This document shows, piece after piece, positions 6,677 through 14,010 of a stretch of 64,000 bases of DNA. The notes beneath the pieces are model-generated. The model was given only the letters and a program-made list of their open reading frames with translations. It was not told the origin of the DNA and searched no databases. The stretch is from JAFMJV01 sp034436555 (GTDB taxonomy: Bacteria; Chloroflexota; Limnocylindria; Limnocylindrales; CSP1-4). Each line of letters begins with the position of its first letter. Within the stretch, counting starts at the first letter, position 1. Made by a program: the position numbers and the translations under genes. The DNA lies in assembly GCA_034436555.1 (NCBI GenBank), contig DAOTUU010000014.1:1-64000 (forward strand), written 5' to 3'.

Positions 6677-7645
6677 GGAGGTGGCTGGTCGCGCGCGACC
6701 CCAGAGACGCCGTGCGCCGAGGCGACCGTTGGCGACCACCACGCCCGTGATGATGAGCGCGGCACCCACCAGCTCCGAAGGCTCGAGGGACTCCCCCAGG
6801 AACGCGAGGCCCAGGACGATGCCCACGATGGGCACGAGATAGGTCACCAGGCTGGCGCGCATCGCGCCCCAGTCGCGGACGACCCTGAAGAAGAACAGGT
6901 ACGCGACGCCCGACCCGATGAGGCCCAGCCAGGCCACCGCGACCCATGCCGCGTCGCTGGGCGGCAGGGCGAGGACACCCCCGGGCGGATGCTCCAGGAC
7001 CACCGCGGCGAGGCCCACCATGGGCAGCGCGAGGAGGCTCTGGGTGGCGGCGTTCTCCAGCGGCGTGGCGATGCGCATGCCGCCGCCGGGCTCGCTGATC
7101 ATCGGCCGGCCGGTCACGTTGCGACGTGCGTAGACGTATCCCGAGGCGTACCCGACCGTCCCCAGCAGGACGGCCAGCTCGCCCAGGAGCTGCATCGTGG
7201 CGTCGGCGCTGCCGCCCGAGCCCAGGTTCGGCGCGGCGAGCAGGAACGCCCCGCCGAAGCCCAGCGCCAGTCCTCCGAGACGGCCCGCCGTGATCGGCTC
7301 GTCGGGCAGCACGAGGGCGGCCAGCACGATGGAGAACAGGGGCACCATGCCGTTGACCATCGCGCCCACCGCGGACGGGATCCACTGGACGCCCCACGCG
7401 ATGAACGCGAAGGGCAGCGCCACGTTGAGCAGCGCCAGCGTCGCCGCACGGCGCAGCGCATCCCGCGACCGGGGCAGCGACCCGTGGGCCAGCCACAGCA
7501 GCAGCGACAGGAATGCCGTGGCCACGATGAGTCGCCAGGTGACGAGGGTGAGTGGCGCCATGCCGTCGGTGAGGGCCACCTTGATGAACAGGAACGAGGA
7601 GCCCCAGGCGAGGGCGAGACCGATGAACGCGACGACGGTGGGCAT
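6674..7645 (-). CDS. EamA-family (DMT) transporter
   Basis: This 323-residue membrane protein has ten predicted helices in two EamA halves. The first opens MPTVVAFIGLALAWGSSFLF with the family LAWGSSF motif. The second half contains PLVPIVGIVLGLAFLGESLE-type sequence near the C-terminus (LVPIVGIVLGLAFLGESLEP). Members of the drug/metabolite transporter superfamily export amino acids, nucleosides or other metabolites; the substrate cannot be inferred. It is read towards zur, and its stop overlaps the distal Zur operator. The ORF is intact, with start ATG 7645. Confidence 0.85.
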   Translation of the reverse strand: MPTVVAFIGLALAWGSSFLFIKVALTDGMAPLTLVTWRLIVATAFLSLLLWLAHGSLPRSRDALRRAATLALLNVALPFAFIAWGVQWIPSAVGAMVNGMVPLFSIVLAALVLPDEPITAGRLGGLALGFGGAFLLAAPNLGSGGSADATMQLLGELAVLLGTVGYASGYVYARRNVTGRPMISEPGGGMRIATPLENAATQSLLALPMVGLAAVVLEHPPGGVLALPPSDAAWVAVAWLGLIGSGVAYLFFFRVVRDWGAMRASLVTYLVPIVGIVLGLAFLGESLEPSELVGAALIITGVVVANGRLGARRLWGRARPATS

Positions 7646-7784
7646 GGTCGGGCATCGTAGTGGACGCCCGGACCGCTCATGTGCCCGCCCGGTCTGGCCG
7701 ACAGGGGGACACGCGGGCGCCCGGCGTGAGCCATCTCCCGGTGTGCCTGGCCGCCCGGCACCCGGGTGGCGCTACCATCGCGGG

Positions 7785-8375
7785 ATGTCCCGCTACGACC
7801 AAGCGACCGCGCTCATCGTGGTCGATGTCCAGAACGACTTCGCCGATCCCGCGGGCGCGCTGTCCGTGACCGGCGGCGCGGCCGTGGTGCCCCTGATCGA
7901 CGAGCAGGTCCGTCTCGCCCGGGCAGCCGGTGGAAGCGTCGTGTACACCCAGGACTGGCATCCCGAGACCACGTCCCACTTCGCCAGGGACGGCGGCATC
8001 TGGCCGGTCCACTGCGTGAGGGACACGTGGGGCGCCGCCCTGCACCCGGCGCTGTCGGTGGACGGCCCGGTCGTGCGCAAGGGCTCCAACGGGGAGGACG
8101 GCTACAGCGGCTTCTCGATGCGCGATCCCGTCACGGGCGCCGAGGTGCCCACCGAGCTGGACGGGCTGCTGCGGTCCCGGGGGATCCGGCGCGTGGTGGT
8201 GTGCGGCCTGGCCACCGATCACTGCGTCAAGGCGACGGCGCTCGATGCGCGGCGCCTGGGCTATCCGACGCTGCTGCTGACCGACGCCGTCGCGGCGGTC
8301 GACCTGACCCCCGGCGACGGCGAGGCCGCCATCGCCGAGATGGTCGCGGCGGGCGTGGAGCTGTCCGGGGGCTGA
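7785..8375 (+). CDS. pncA: Nicotinamidase / pyrazinamidase
   Basis: This 196-residue isochorismatase-fold hydrolase deamidates nicotinamide to nicotinate for NAD salvage. The catalytic triad is visible: Asp in VDVQNDF, Lys in VVRKGSNGEDGYSGF, and Cys in VVVCGLATDHCVKATALDA. The metal ligands Asp/His lie in TQDWHPETTSHF, and the WPVHC motif is present. ATG 7785 follows TACCAT by 6 nt, suggesting a leaderless transcript. The last 115 bp overlap, antisense, the C-terminal tail of the glycosyltransferase on the other strand. Confidence 0.93.
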   Translation: MSRYDQATALIVVDVQNDFADPAGALSVTGGAAVVPLIDEQVRLARAAGGSVVYTQDWHPETTSHFARDGGIWPVHCVRDTWGAALHPALSVDGPVVRKGSNGEDGYSGFSMRDPVTGAEVPTELDGLLRSRGIRRVVVCGLATDHCVKATALDARRLGYPTLLLTDAVAAVDLTPGDGEAAIAEMVAAGVELSGG

Positions 8376-9277
8376 TCGGATCCGCTCGGCGGTCCCGTCT
8401 CCGCGGTCGGGGCGGGGACCGGGGCGACGGCCGGGGCGCCCTCCGAGGCGACCTGCGGCGGCAGGCCCAGCAGGGTGCGCTTGGAGGCCTCGTAGTCGGC
8501 CAGGCGGTCGACGGCGCCTGGTTCATCCCAGGTCTTGGCGAGCACGAGGAAGCGGTAGTAGGCGCGCGTGACCGCGATGGTCAGCGCGGCCGTGCCATCG
8601 CGATAGCCCCGACCCCGGAGGTACTCGTCCCACAGGTTCTGCGCGGCGGCCCGCAGCATCGGCAGCGGGCGGGCCCTCCGGTTGCGCTTCACGCCCGCCT
8701 GGCGCGCCTCCACGCTGGAGTACCGGTTGCTCTTCTCGACCAGGTCCTCGAGCGAGTGGTACGAGTAGTGCCAGATGGCCATCTCCTCGCGCCAGGGCAG
8801 CTCCACGATGCGGGCGCCCGCCACCGGCCGGAGGCCCATGTGGATGCGGTCGCTGATGGTCAGCGAACCCTTCCGGAAGAAGCGCGGCTTGCAGTTGGGC
8901 CACCACATCCCGTAGCGCATCCAGCGTCCCAGCAGGATGTTCTTGCGCGGGATCCGGACCACGTCGGCAGCGTCCGCCTCCGCGATCCGGCGCAGCTCGC
9001 GGGCGAGCTCCGGGTGGACCAGCTCGTCCGCGTCGAGCACCATGATCCAGCCGTCTCTGGCCGCGTCGACGGCCACCTGCCGCGCCGCCTCCACGAAGCC
9101 GGTCGGCTCGGTGAGCAGGACCCGCGCGCCCTCGGCCTCCGCGATGGCGCGCGTGCCGTCCGTGCTGTGCTGGTCGACCACGATGACCTCGTCGCACCAG
9201 CCGCGCAGCGACGCGATCGAGGTCCGGATGTTGCCGGCTTCCTGGAAGCTGTTGATGACCCCGGTGATGAGCGTCAC
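8261..9277 (-). CDS. Family 2 glycosyltransferase
   Basis: This 338-residue GT-A glycosyltransferase of the WaaE/KdtX type has a nucleotide-sugar-binding N-terminus (GVINSFQEAGNIRTSIASL, CDEVIVVDQHSTDGT) and the DxD motif in VLDADELVHPEL. Further down are the family segments KPRFFRKG and IHMGLRP. GTG 9277 is the best start; upstream in-frame ATG 9484 would add an unconserved basic extension. The last 55 residues are low-complexity Ala/Pro/Ser and are encoded opposite the end of pncA. It is a paralogue of the glycosyltransferase half of the gene at 12067. The acceptor is unknown, probably a surface glycan. Confidence 0.82.
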   Translation of the reverse strand: MTLITGVINSFQEAGNIRTSIASLRGWCDEVIVVDQHSTDGTRAIAEAEGARVLLTEPTGFVEAARQVAVDAARDGWIMVLDADELVHPELARELRRIAEADAADVVRIPRKNILLGRWMRYGMWWPNCKPRFFRKGSLTISDRIHMGLRPVAGARIVELPWREEMAIWHYSYHSLEDLVEKSNRYSSVEARQAGVKRNRRARPLPMLRAAAQNLWDEYLRGRGYRDGTAALTIAVTRAYYRFLVLAKTWDEPGAVDRLADYEASKRTLLGLPPQVASEGAPAVAPVPAPTAETGPPSGSDQPPDSSTPAATISAMAASPSPGVRSTAATASVSSSVG

Positions 9278-9378
9278 GGCGTGCGTCTCGCGTCGGCGAC
9301 CGGCCGGCAGGCCCAGGATTCGGGCGATCCGCGGCGTCCGGTCCGGCGCATCATCGCCGACGGACCCCAAGGACGCGC

Positions 9379-9440
9379 GGCACCCGCCCGGCGCGCTGCA
9401 CGGCACCCGCCCGGCGCGCTGCGCGGCACCCGCCCGGCGC
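9379..9440. repeat. Three 23-bp tandem repeats in a divergent promoter
   Basis: GGCACCCGCCCGGCGC starts at 9379, 9402 and 9425, an exact 23-bp period, in the 212-bp gap between divergent glycosyltransferase genes. It directly abuts the TACCAT hexamer (9442-9447) that probably starts the rightward transcript. The spacing is close to two helical turns, so cooperative protein binding on one DNA face is possible. Slippage-derived filler is the simpler alternative. Confidence 0.7.
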
Positions 9441-9454
9441 ATACCATCAGGCCT

Positions 9455-9493
9455 ATGCGACAGCGCGTGACGGCCGACCGGCACCGAGCGTGA
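9455..9493 (+). CDS. Possible 12-codon leader ORF before the pyruvyltransferase
   Basis: ATG 9455 lies 7 nt after a TACCAT hexamer, the spacing seen at many starts in this window, so a leaderless mRNA would begin with this ORF (MRQRVTADRHRA). Its TGA overlaps the GTG 9490 start of the next gene as GTGA, which allows translational coupling. No ribosome-binding site precedes GTG 9490, consistent with a need for coupling. Expression is not shown by the sequence alone. Confidence 0.4.
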   Translation: MRQRVTADRHRA

Positions 9494-12039
9494 CCGCCGG
9501 AGGCGCCGAGCGCCCGGTCGGCGCGCCCGGTCCGGCGCGCATCCTGGTCACCTGCTGCAACACCTTCCAGAACCGGGGCGATGCGGCGCTGACCCTCGCG
9601 CTCGACGCGGAGCTGCGGCGGCTGCTGCCGGACGCGCAGGTCACCTACAGCCTTCGGTCACCCAGGCTCGCGCGCGCGGGCTTGCCCGATCGGCGCCTCA
9701 TCGCCCAGTTCATCACCCGCGACACGGCGCCCGGTGCCCGCGCGGCCGCGCTCGCGGCGCGCCTCGACCGGCGCCTCGTCCCTGCCGTCGCGGTCCTCCA
9801 GGTGCAGGTGCTGTTCCGCTGGGTCCGCGCCTGGGCGTCGGTGGACCGTCGCTCGTCGCGGCTCGCCGCCCGGCTGCTGCCGGGTGCCCTGCGGACGCTC
9901 GTGCGCGAGGTGCGCGCGGCGGATGCCGTCGTCGCGGCTCCGGGCGGCTACCTCCTGACGGTGACCGCCGCGGACATCGGCTGGATTCACGCCGCCGCCC
10001 CGCTCATCGCCGCCCGCGCGCTGGGGGTGCCGGTGATGCTCGCGGCGATGACCATCGGGCCCATCCCCGGCGTCCTGCTGCCCGCGGCGCGCCTGGCGAT
10101 CGGCGACGCACGCCTGGTGCTGCTGCGCGAGGGACACTCCGCGCCGTGGGTGGAGCGCATCGGGGTCCCCGCGTCGCGGGTGAGCCTGTCCGCGGACATG
10201 GCGTGGCTGACGGAACCCGCCGCGGAGCTCCCCGAGCGGGTCACGACGGCCCTGGCCGCGACGCCCGGCGCCGGTCCCCTGGTGGTGTTCGCGGTGCGCG
10301 ACTTCGCGTTCCCCCGGGCCGCCGACCCGGCCGCCGCCCGCATCCGCTATCTCGAGTCGCTCGCCGCGGCGGCCGATCGGCTCGTCGAGCGGCGGGCGGT
10401 CCGCGTGGTGTTCGTGGCCCAGGTTCTCGCGCCGCCGGTCACCGACGCGGATGTCGCACGCGCGGTGATCTCCCGGATGCGCCACGCCGCCACGCTCGTC
10501 GACGACCCGCTGGAGGTGCGCGAGCTGACGGCCCTCTACGCGCGTGCGGACCTGGTCATCGGCGTGCGCATGCACGCGGGCATCCTGGCGATGGCCGCAG
10601 GCACCCCGTTCGTGGGCATCGCCTACGGCATCAAGCACACCGGGATCATGGCCGACCTCGGCCTCGGCCGGTACCTCACCCCGATCGACGACCTGGACGC
10701 CGCGTGGCTGGCGCAGGCCGCGGAGGCCGCCCTCGACGACGCGCCGGCGCTGCGCACGATGCTGGCGGCCCGGGTGCCGGAGCTGCGGGCGCGCGTCCGC
10801 ACCGGGTCCGAGCGGCTCGCCGCGATGATCGGGACCCGATCGCGCGCCCCCGGCGTCCCCGGGGTGGGCGCGAGCGCTGACCACCCCGACCGACTAGACT
10901 CCGTGGTCATGGAGCAAGGCACGAACACCGTCCCGGTCGACGACCGACCCTACTCGCCCGGCCTCGAGGGCGTCATCGCCGGCGAGACCTCCATCGCGCT
11001 GGTCGACGGCCAGAACGGCCGCCTCATCTATCGTGGCTACCCGATCGGCGACCTGGTCAAGCACGGGACGTACGCCCAGGTGGCGGAGCTGCTGTGGACC
11101 GGTGAGTGGCCCGCCTCCGCGCACCTCGCCTGCGCCCCGCTCTCGGACCGCGTGCTGGGCAGCCTGCGCGATCTGCCCGCCACCACCCATCCCATGGATG
11201 CGCTGCGCACCGCGCTGTCGGTGTGGGGCGCGGAGACGAATCCCGGCTGGCCGTCGACCGTGGACCAGGCGCGGGCGCTCACCGCGCTGGCGCCCACGGC
11301 CCTCGCCGCCTTCGCCCGCCTGCGCGCCGGCAGGGAGCCCATCGCCCCCCGCGCCGACCTCGGGCTCGCCGACGGCTTCCTGTACCTGCTGAACGGCACG
11401 GAGCCGGATTCCGCCTCGGCACGCGCCCTGGACGCCTACTTCATCGTGGGCGCGGAGCACGGGTTCAACGCGTCGACGTTCACGGCCCGCGTGATCTGCG
11501 CCACGCGCTCGGACATCGCGAGCGCGGTGTGTGGCGCGATCGGCGCGCTCAAGGGGCCGCTCCACGGCGGCGCGCCCGCCGAGGTCGTGAACCAGCTCAA
11601 CGAGATCGGCTCCGCGGAGGCCGCGGCCGCCTGGATCGACGACGCCCTGGCCCGCGGCGAGCGGCTGATGGGCTTCGGGCATCGCGTGTACCGCGCCTAC
11701 GACCCGCGCGCCGCGGCCCTGCGGCACGTGGCGGAGCAGATGGGCAACATGGCCGACTGGCTGGGTCTCGCCGTCGCGGTGGAGGACATCGCACTCGCCA
11801 AGCTCGCCCAGAAGTCGCCCGACCGCCCGCTCAAGACGAACGTGGAGTACTACACCGCGGCCGTGCTCCAGGGAGTGGGTCTGCCGCCGGACCTGTTCCC
11901 CTCGGTGTTCGCGCTGGCGCGCCACGCGGGCTGGACGGCCCATGTGCTGGAGCAGAACGCGGCGAACAAGCTCATCCGTCCGGACGTGCGGTACATCGGT
12001 CCGGCCGAGCGCCCGCTGCCCGTCGCAACCCCGGACTGA
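9490..12039 (+). CDS. Polysaccharide pyruvyltransferase-like domain read in frame into citrate synthase
   Basis: The frame is open for 849 codons. Residues 1-470 match the polysaccharide pyruvyl transferase (CsaB/WcaK) fold: ILVTCCNTFQNRGDAALTL at the N-terminus, a GGYLLT loop, and the late VIGVRMHAGILAMAAGTPFVGIAYGIKH motif. Such enzymes add ketal pyruvate to surface polymers. Residues 474-849 are a complete citrate synthase with its own ATG at 10909. Out-of-frame TGA (10878-10880) and TAG (10894-10896) codons lie just before that ATG, so either a one-base frameshift has removed the normal stop or this is a real fusion. I favour two proteins. Confidence 0.6.
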   Translation: MTAGGAERPVGAPGPARILVTCCNTFQNRGDAALTLALDAELRRLLPDAQVTYSLRSPRLARAGLPDRRLIAQFITRDTAPGARAAALAARLDRRLVPAVAVLQVQVLFRWVRAWASVDRRSSRLAARLLPGALRTLVREVRAADAVVAAPGGYLLTVTAADIGWIHAAAPLIAARALGVPVMLAAMTIGPIPGVLLPAARLAIGDARLVLLREGHSAPWVERIGVPASRVSLSADMAWLTEPAAELPERVTTALAATPGAGPLVVFAVRDFAFPRAADPAAARIRYLESLAAAADRLVERRAVRVVFVAQVLAPPVTDADVARAVISRMRHAATLVDDPLEVRELTALYARADLVIGVRMHAGILAMAAGTPFVGIAYGIKHTGIMADLGLGRYLTPIDDLDAAWLAQAAEAALDDAPALRTMLAARVPELRARVRTGSERLAAMIGTRSRAPGVPGVGASADHPDRLDSVVMEQGTNTVPVDDRPYSPGLEGVIAGETSIALVDGQNGRLIYRGYPIGDLVKHGTYAQVAELLWTGEWPASAHLACAPLSDRVLGSLRDLPATTHPMDALRTALSVWGAETNPGWPSTVDQARALTALAPTALAAFARLRAGREPIAPRADLGLADGFLYLLNGTEPDSASARALDAYFIVGAEHGFNASTFTARVICATRSDIASAVCGAIGALKGPLHGGAPAEVVNQLNEIGSAEAAAAWIDDALARGERLMGFGHRVYRAYDPRAAALRHVAEQMGNMADWLGLAVAVEDIALAKLAQKSPDRPLKTNVEYYTAAVLQGVGLPPDLFPSVFALARHAGWTAHVLEQNAANKLIRPDVRYIGPAERPLPVATPD
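10909..12039 (+). CDS. gltA: Citrate synthase
   Basis: The 376-residue protein has the normal length and start of the citrate/2-methylcitrate synthase family (VIAGETSIALVDGQNGRLIYRGYPIGDL). It condenses acetyl-CoA with oxaloacetate. The catalytic histidines are in GAEHGFNAST and GPLHGGAPAEVV, and the substrate loop is MGFGHRVYRAYDPRA. The third catalytic position reads NVEYYTA, with Glu where the classical enzyme has Asp, a variation I believe also occurs in other citrate synthase subfamilies. A TAGACT hexamer lies 8 nt before ATG 10909, implying its own leaderless promoter inside the longer frame. 2-Methylcitrate synthase is the main alternative. Confidence 0.88.
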   Translation: MEQGTNTVPVDDRPYSPGLEGVIAGETSIALVDGQNGRLIYRGYPIGDLVKHGTYAQVAELLWTGEWPASAHLACAPLSDRVLGSLRDLPATTHPMDALRTALSVWGAETNPGWPSTVDQARALTALAPTALAAFARLRAGREPIAPRADLGLADGFLYLLNGTEPDSASARALDAYFIVGAEHGFNASTFTARVICATRSDIASAVCGAIGALKGPLHGGAPAEVVNQLNEIGSAEAAAAWIDDALARGERLMGFGHRVYRAYDPRAAALRHVAEQMGNMADWLGLAVAVEDIALAKLAQKSPDRPLKTNVEYYTAAVLQGVGLPPDLFPSVFALARHAGWTAHVLEQNAANKLIRPDVRYIGPAERPLPVATPD

Positions 12040-12066
12040 TCGGGTCGGGGGAGCCACCCTCCAGCG

Positions 12067-13953
12067 ATGGCCGATGCCGGCGTGCCCGTCGACGCCGTGA
12101 CGGGGCCGCGACCGGCGGCGGCCAGGATCGTGGGCGTCCTGTGTACCTTCAACGAGGCGCACCGCATCCGCGACTCGCTGGGGTCGCTCGTCACATGGTG
12201 TGACGAGGTCGTCGTCGTCGACCAGCACAGCACCGACGCCACGCGCGAGATCGCGGCTGACATGGGCGCGCGCGTGGAGCTCCACCCCAACGCCGGGCTG
12301 CCGGAGCCCGCGCGGGACTGGGCGCGCGACCATGTCGAGGCCGACTGGGTCGTGTTCCTGGACGCCGACGAGATGGTCCCCGCGACGCTGGCGGCGTATC
12401 TGCGGCGGGTTCTGACCGTCGACTCCCGATTCGACGTGCTGCTCGTGCCGCGCCTGAACATCGAGCTGGGACGCTGGCTGCGGAGCGCCGACAGCTGGCC
12501 CAGTCGCAAGGCGCGCATCGCGCGACCGCAGGCGCTGGACATCACCACGCGCATCCATCGGGGCATGCGGCCGCGGCCCGGGGCGCGCGTGGGCCGGATC
12601 GCCGCGGACCCGGCGCTCGCCATCTGGCACTTCCACCACGCGGACCTCGCCACGATGGTCGCCAACGTCAACCGCTACACGACCATCGAGCTGGACCAGA
12701 CCGCGCCCCGGCGCATCCGGCGTCCATCGGCCTTCGAGCTGGTCGCCCGACCGGGACGCTGGCTGTGGCGCAACCACGTGCGCCAGCGCGGCTTTCGGGA
12801 CGGCCGGGCGGGGCTGATCGTGGCGGTGACCCGCGCCTACTACCAGTTCCTGCTCGTCGCCAAGCGCTGGGACCGGGCGGTCGCGGCCGATCGCGCGGAT
12901 GGCCTCGCGGCGGCGCGCGCCCGGCTGCTCGACGGTCATCGACATGCCGCCGAGGCCGAGGCGCGCGCCGCGCGGCTGCCCGACCCGGTGCCGGTCGGTG
13001 ATCGCCGCGGATCGGGACGGGTCACGCGCGGGCACCCGAACCCGCGGCGGCCGGGCCTGCGGCGCCCGCCGTCCCCGCCGTCCCCCGGGGAGCCGGCCGC
13101 CGGCGTGCGCCCGCCGTGGGTGCCCGAGACGGCCGCCCCGGCGCCGGGGCAGGGTCTGTTCGATCGCCTGCCGGACCCGCCGGCGTGTCCGCCGGGATGG
13201 CGCATCGGACCACCCGACTTCGTCATCCTGGGCGCCCAGAAGGCCGGCACCACCTGGTGGTTCCGGATGATCGAGGCCCATCCGCGCGTGGTCCAGCCGG
13301 CGGAGCAGCGCCCCGAGCTGCATTTCTTCGACCGGCGCTGGGACACCTGGCCCTCCGCGGAGGAGCTCGCCGCGTACCAGCGCTACTTCCCGCGCCCGGA
13401 CGGATCGCTCGCGGGCGAGAAGACGCCCGACTACATCGACTCGCCGTGGGTTCTGCCGATGCTCGCCGACGCGGCTCCCGATGTGCGGGTCATCCTCCTG
13501 TTCCGCGATCCGATCGAGCGCTACCTGTCCGGCCGCGCCCACGCGGAGCGCGCCTGGGACGGATCCGCCATCCCGACCGCCCGGCGGACGCTCGCCGATC
13601 GTCGGCGCGTCGTCGCCGAGGCCATCGACAAGGGGAGGTACGCGAGCCAGCTGGAGGCCGCGCGCGCCGCGTTCACGCCCGGGCGCGTGCTCGCCCTCCA
13701 GTACGAGCGCTGCGTGATGGAGCCGCGCGTCCAGATCGCGCGCACCCATGCGTTCCTGGGACTGGAGCCCCACGAGCTGACGGACGCGGAGATCGCCCGA
13801 CCGCGCAATCGGAGCCGGGGGGAGCGCCCAGCCATCGACCCCCAGCATGTCGACTTCCTGCGCGCGCTCTACCGACCGGAGGTGGAGCGGCTGGGGACGC
13901 TGATGCCGGACCTCGACCTGTCCCTCTGGCCGTCGTTCGCGGATCTCGGCTGA
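12067..13953 (+). CDS. Glycosyltransferase 2 - sulfotransferase fusion
   Basis: One 628-residue frame joins two enzymes. Residues 20-290 are a family 2 glycosyltransferase (VGVLCTFNEAHRIRDSLGSL, CDEVVVVDQHSTDAT, DxD at Asp99/Asp101 in FLDADEM). Residues about 310-380 are a Pro/Arg/Gly-rich linker. Residues 385-628 are a PAPS-dependent sulfotransferase with the 5'-phosphosulfate loop FVILGAQKAGTTWWF (from 385) and the 3'-phosphate segment LLFRDPIERYLSGRAH. The product may both add a sugar and sulfate it. It is cytoplasmic, with no signal or membrane helix. It starts 27 bp after citrate synthase and is a paralogue of the transferase at 8261. Confidence 0.87.
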   Translation: MADAGVPVDAVTGPRPAAARIVGVLCTFNEAHRIRDSLGSLVTWCDEVVVVDQHSTDATREIAADMGARVELHPNAGLPEPARDWARDHVEADWVVFLDADEMVPATLAAYLRRVLTVDSRFDVLLVPRLNIELGRWLRSADSWPSRKARIARPQALDITTRIHRGMRPRPGARVGRIAADPALAIWHFHHADLATMVANVNRYTTIELDQTAPRRIRRPSAFELVARPGRWLWRNHVRQRGFRDGRAGLIVAVTRAYYQFLLVAKRWDRAVAADRADGLAAARARLLDGHRHAAEAEARAARLPDPVPVGDRRGSGRVTRGHPNPRRPGLRRPPSPPSPGEPAAGVRPPWVPETAAPAPGQGLFDRLPDPPACPPGWRIGPPDFVILGAQKAGTTWWFRMIEAHPRVVQPAEQRPELHFFDRRWDTWPSAEELAAYQRYFPRPDGSLAGEKTPDYIDSPWVLPMLADAAPDVRVILLFRDPIERYLSGRAHAERAWDGSAIPTARRTLADRRRVVAEAIDKGRYASQLEAARAAFTPGRVLALQYERCVMEPRVQIARTHAFLGLEPHELTDAEIARPRNRSRGERPAIDPQHVDFLRALYRPEVERLGTLMPDLDLSLWPSFADLG

Positions 13954-14010
13954 GGGCCCGCGAGCGTCGGCGCCTCGCCCGATGCGCCAGGTCGACGGCG
14001 CACCCGGTGG

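Noticed and set aside
9278..9355. 25-codon ORF ending in GTGA at the glycosyltransferase start
   Set aside because: No TANNNT hexamer or ribosome-binding site precedes it; such overlaps are common by chance in high-GC DNA.
13985..14002. GCGCC/GGCGC hairpin between convergent genes as a terminator
   Set aside because: There is no U-tract and hairpins of this size are everywhere in such GC-rich sequence.
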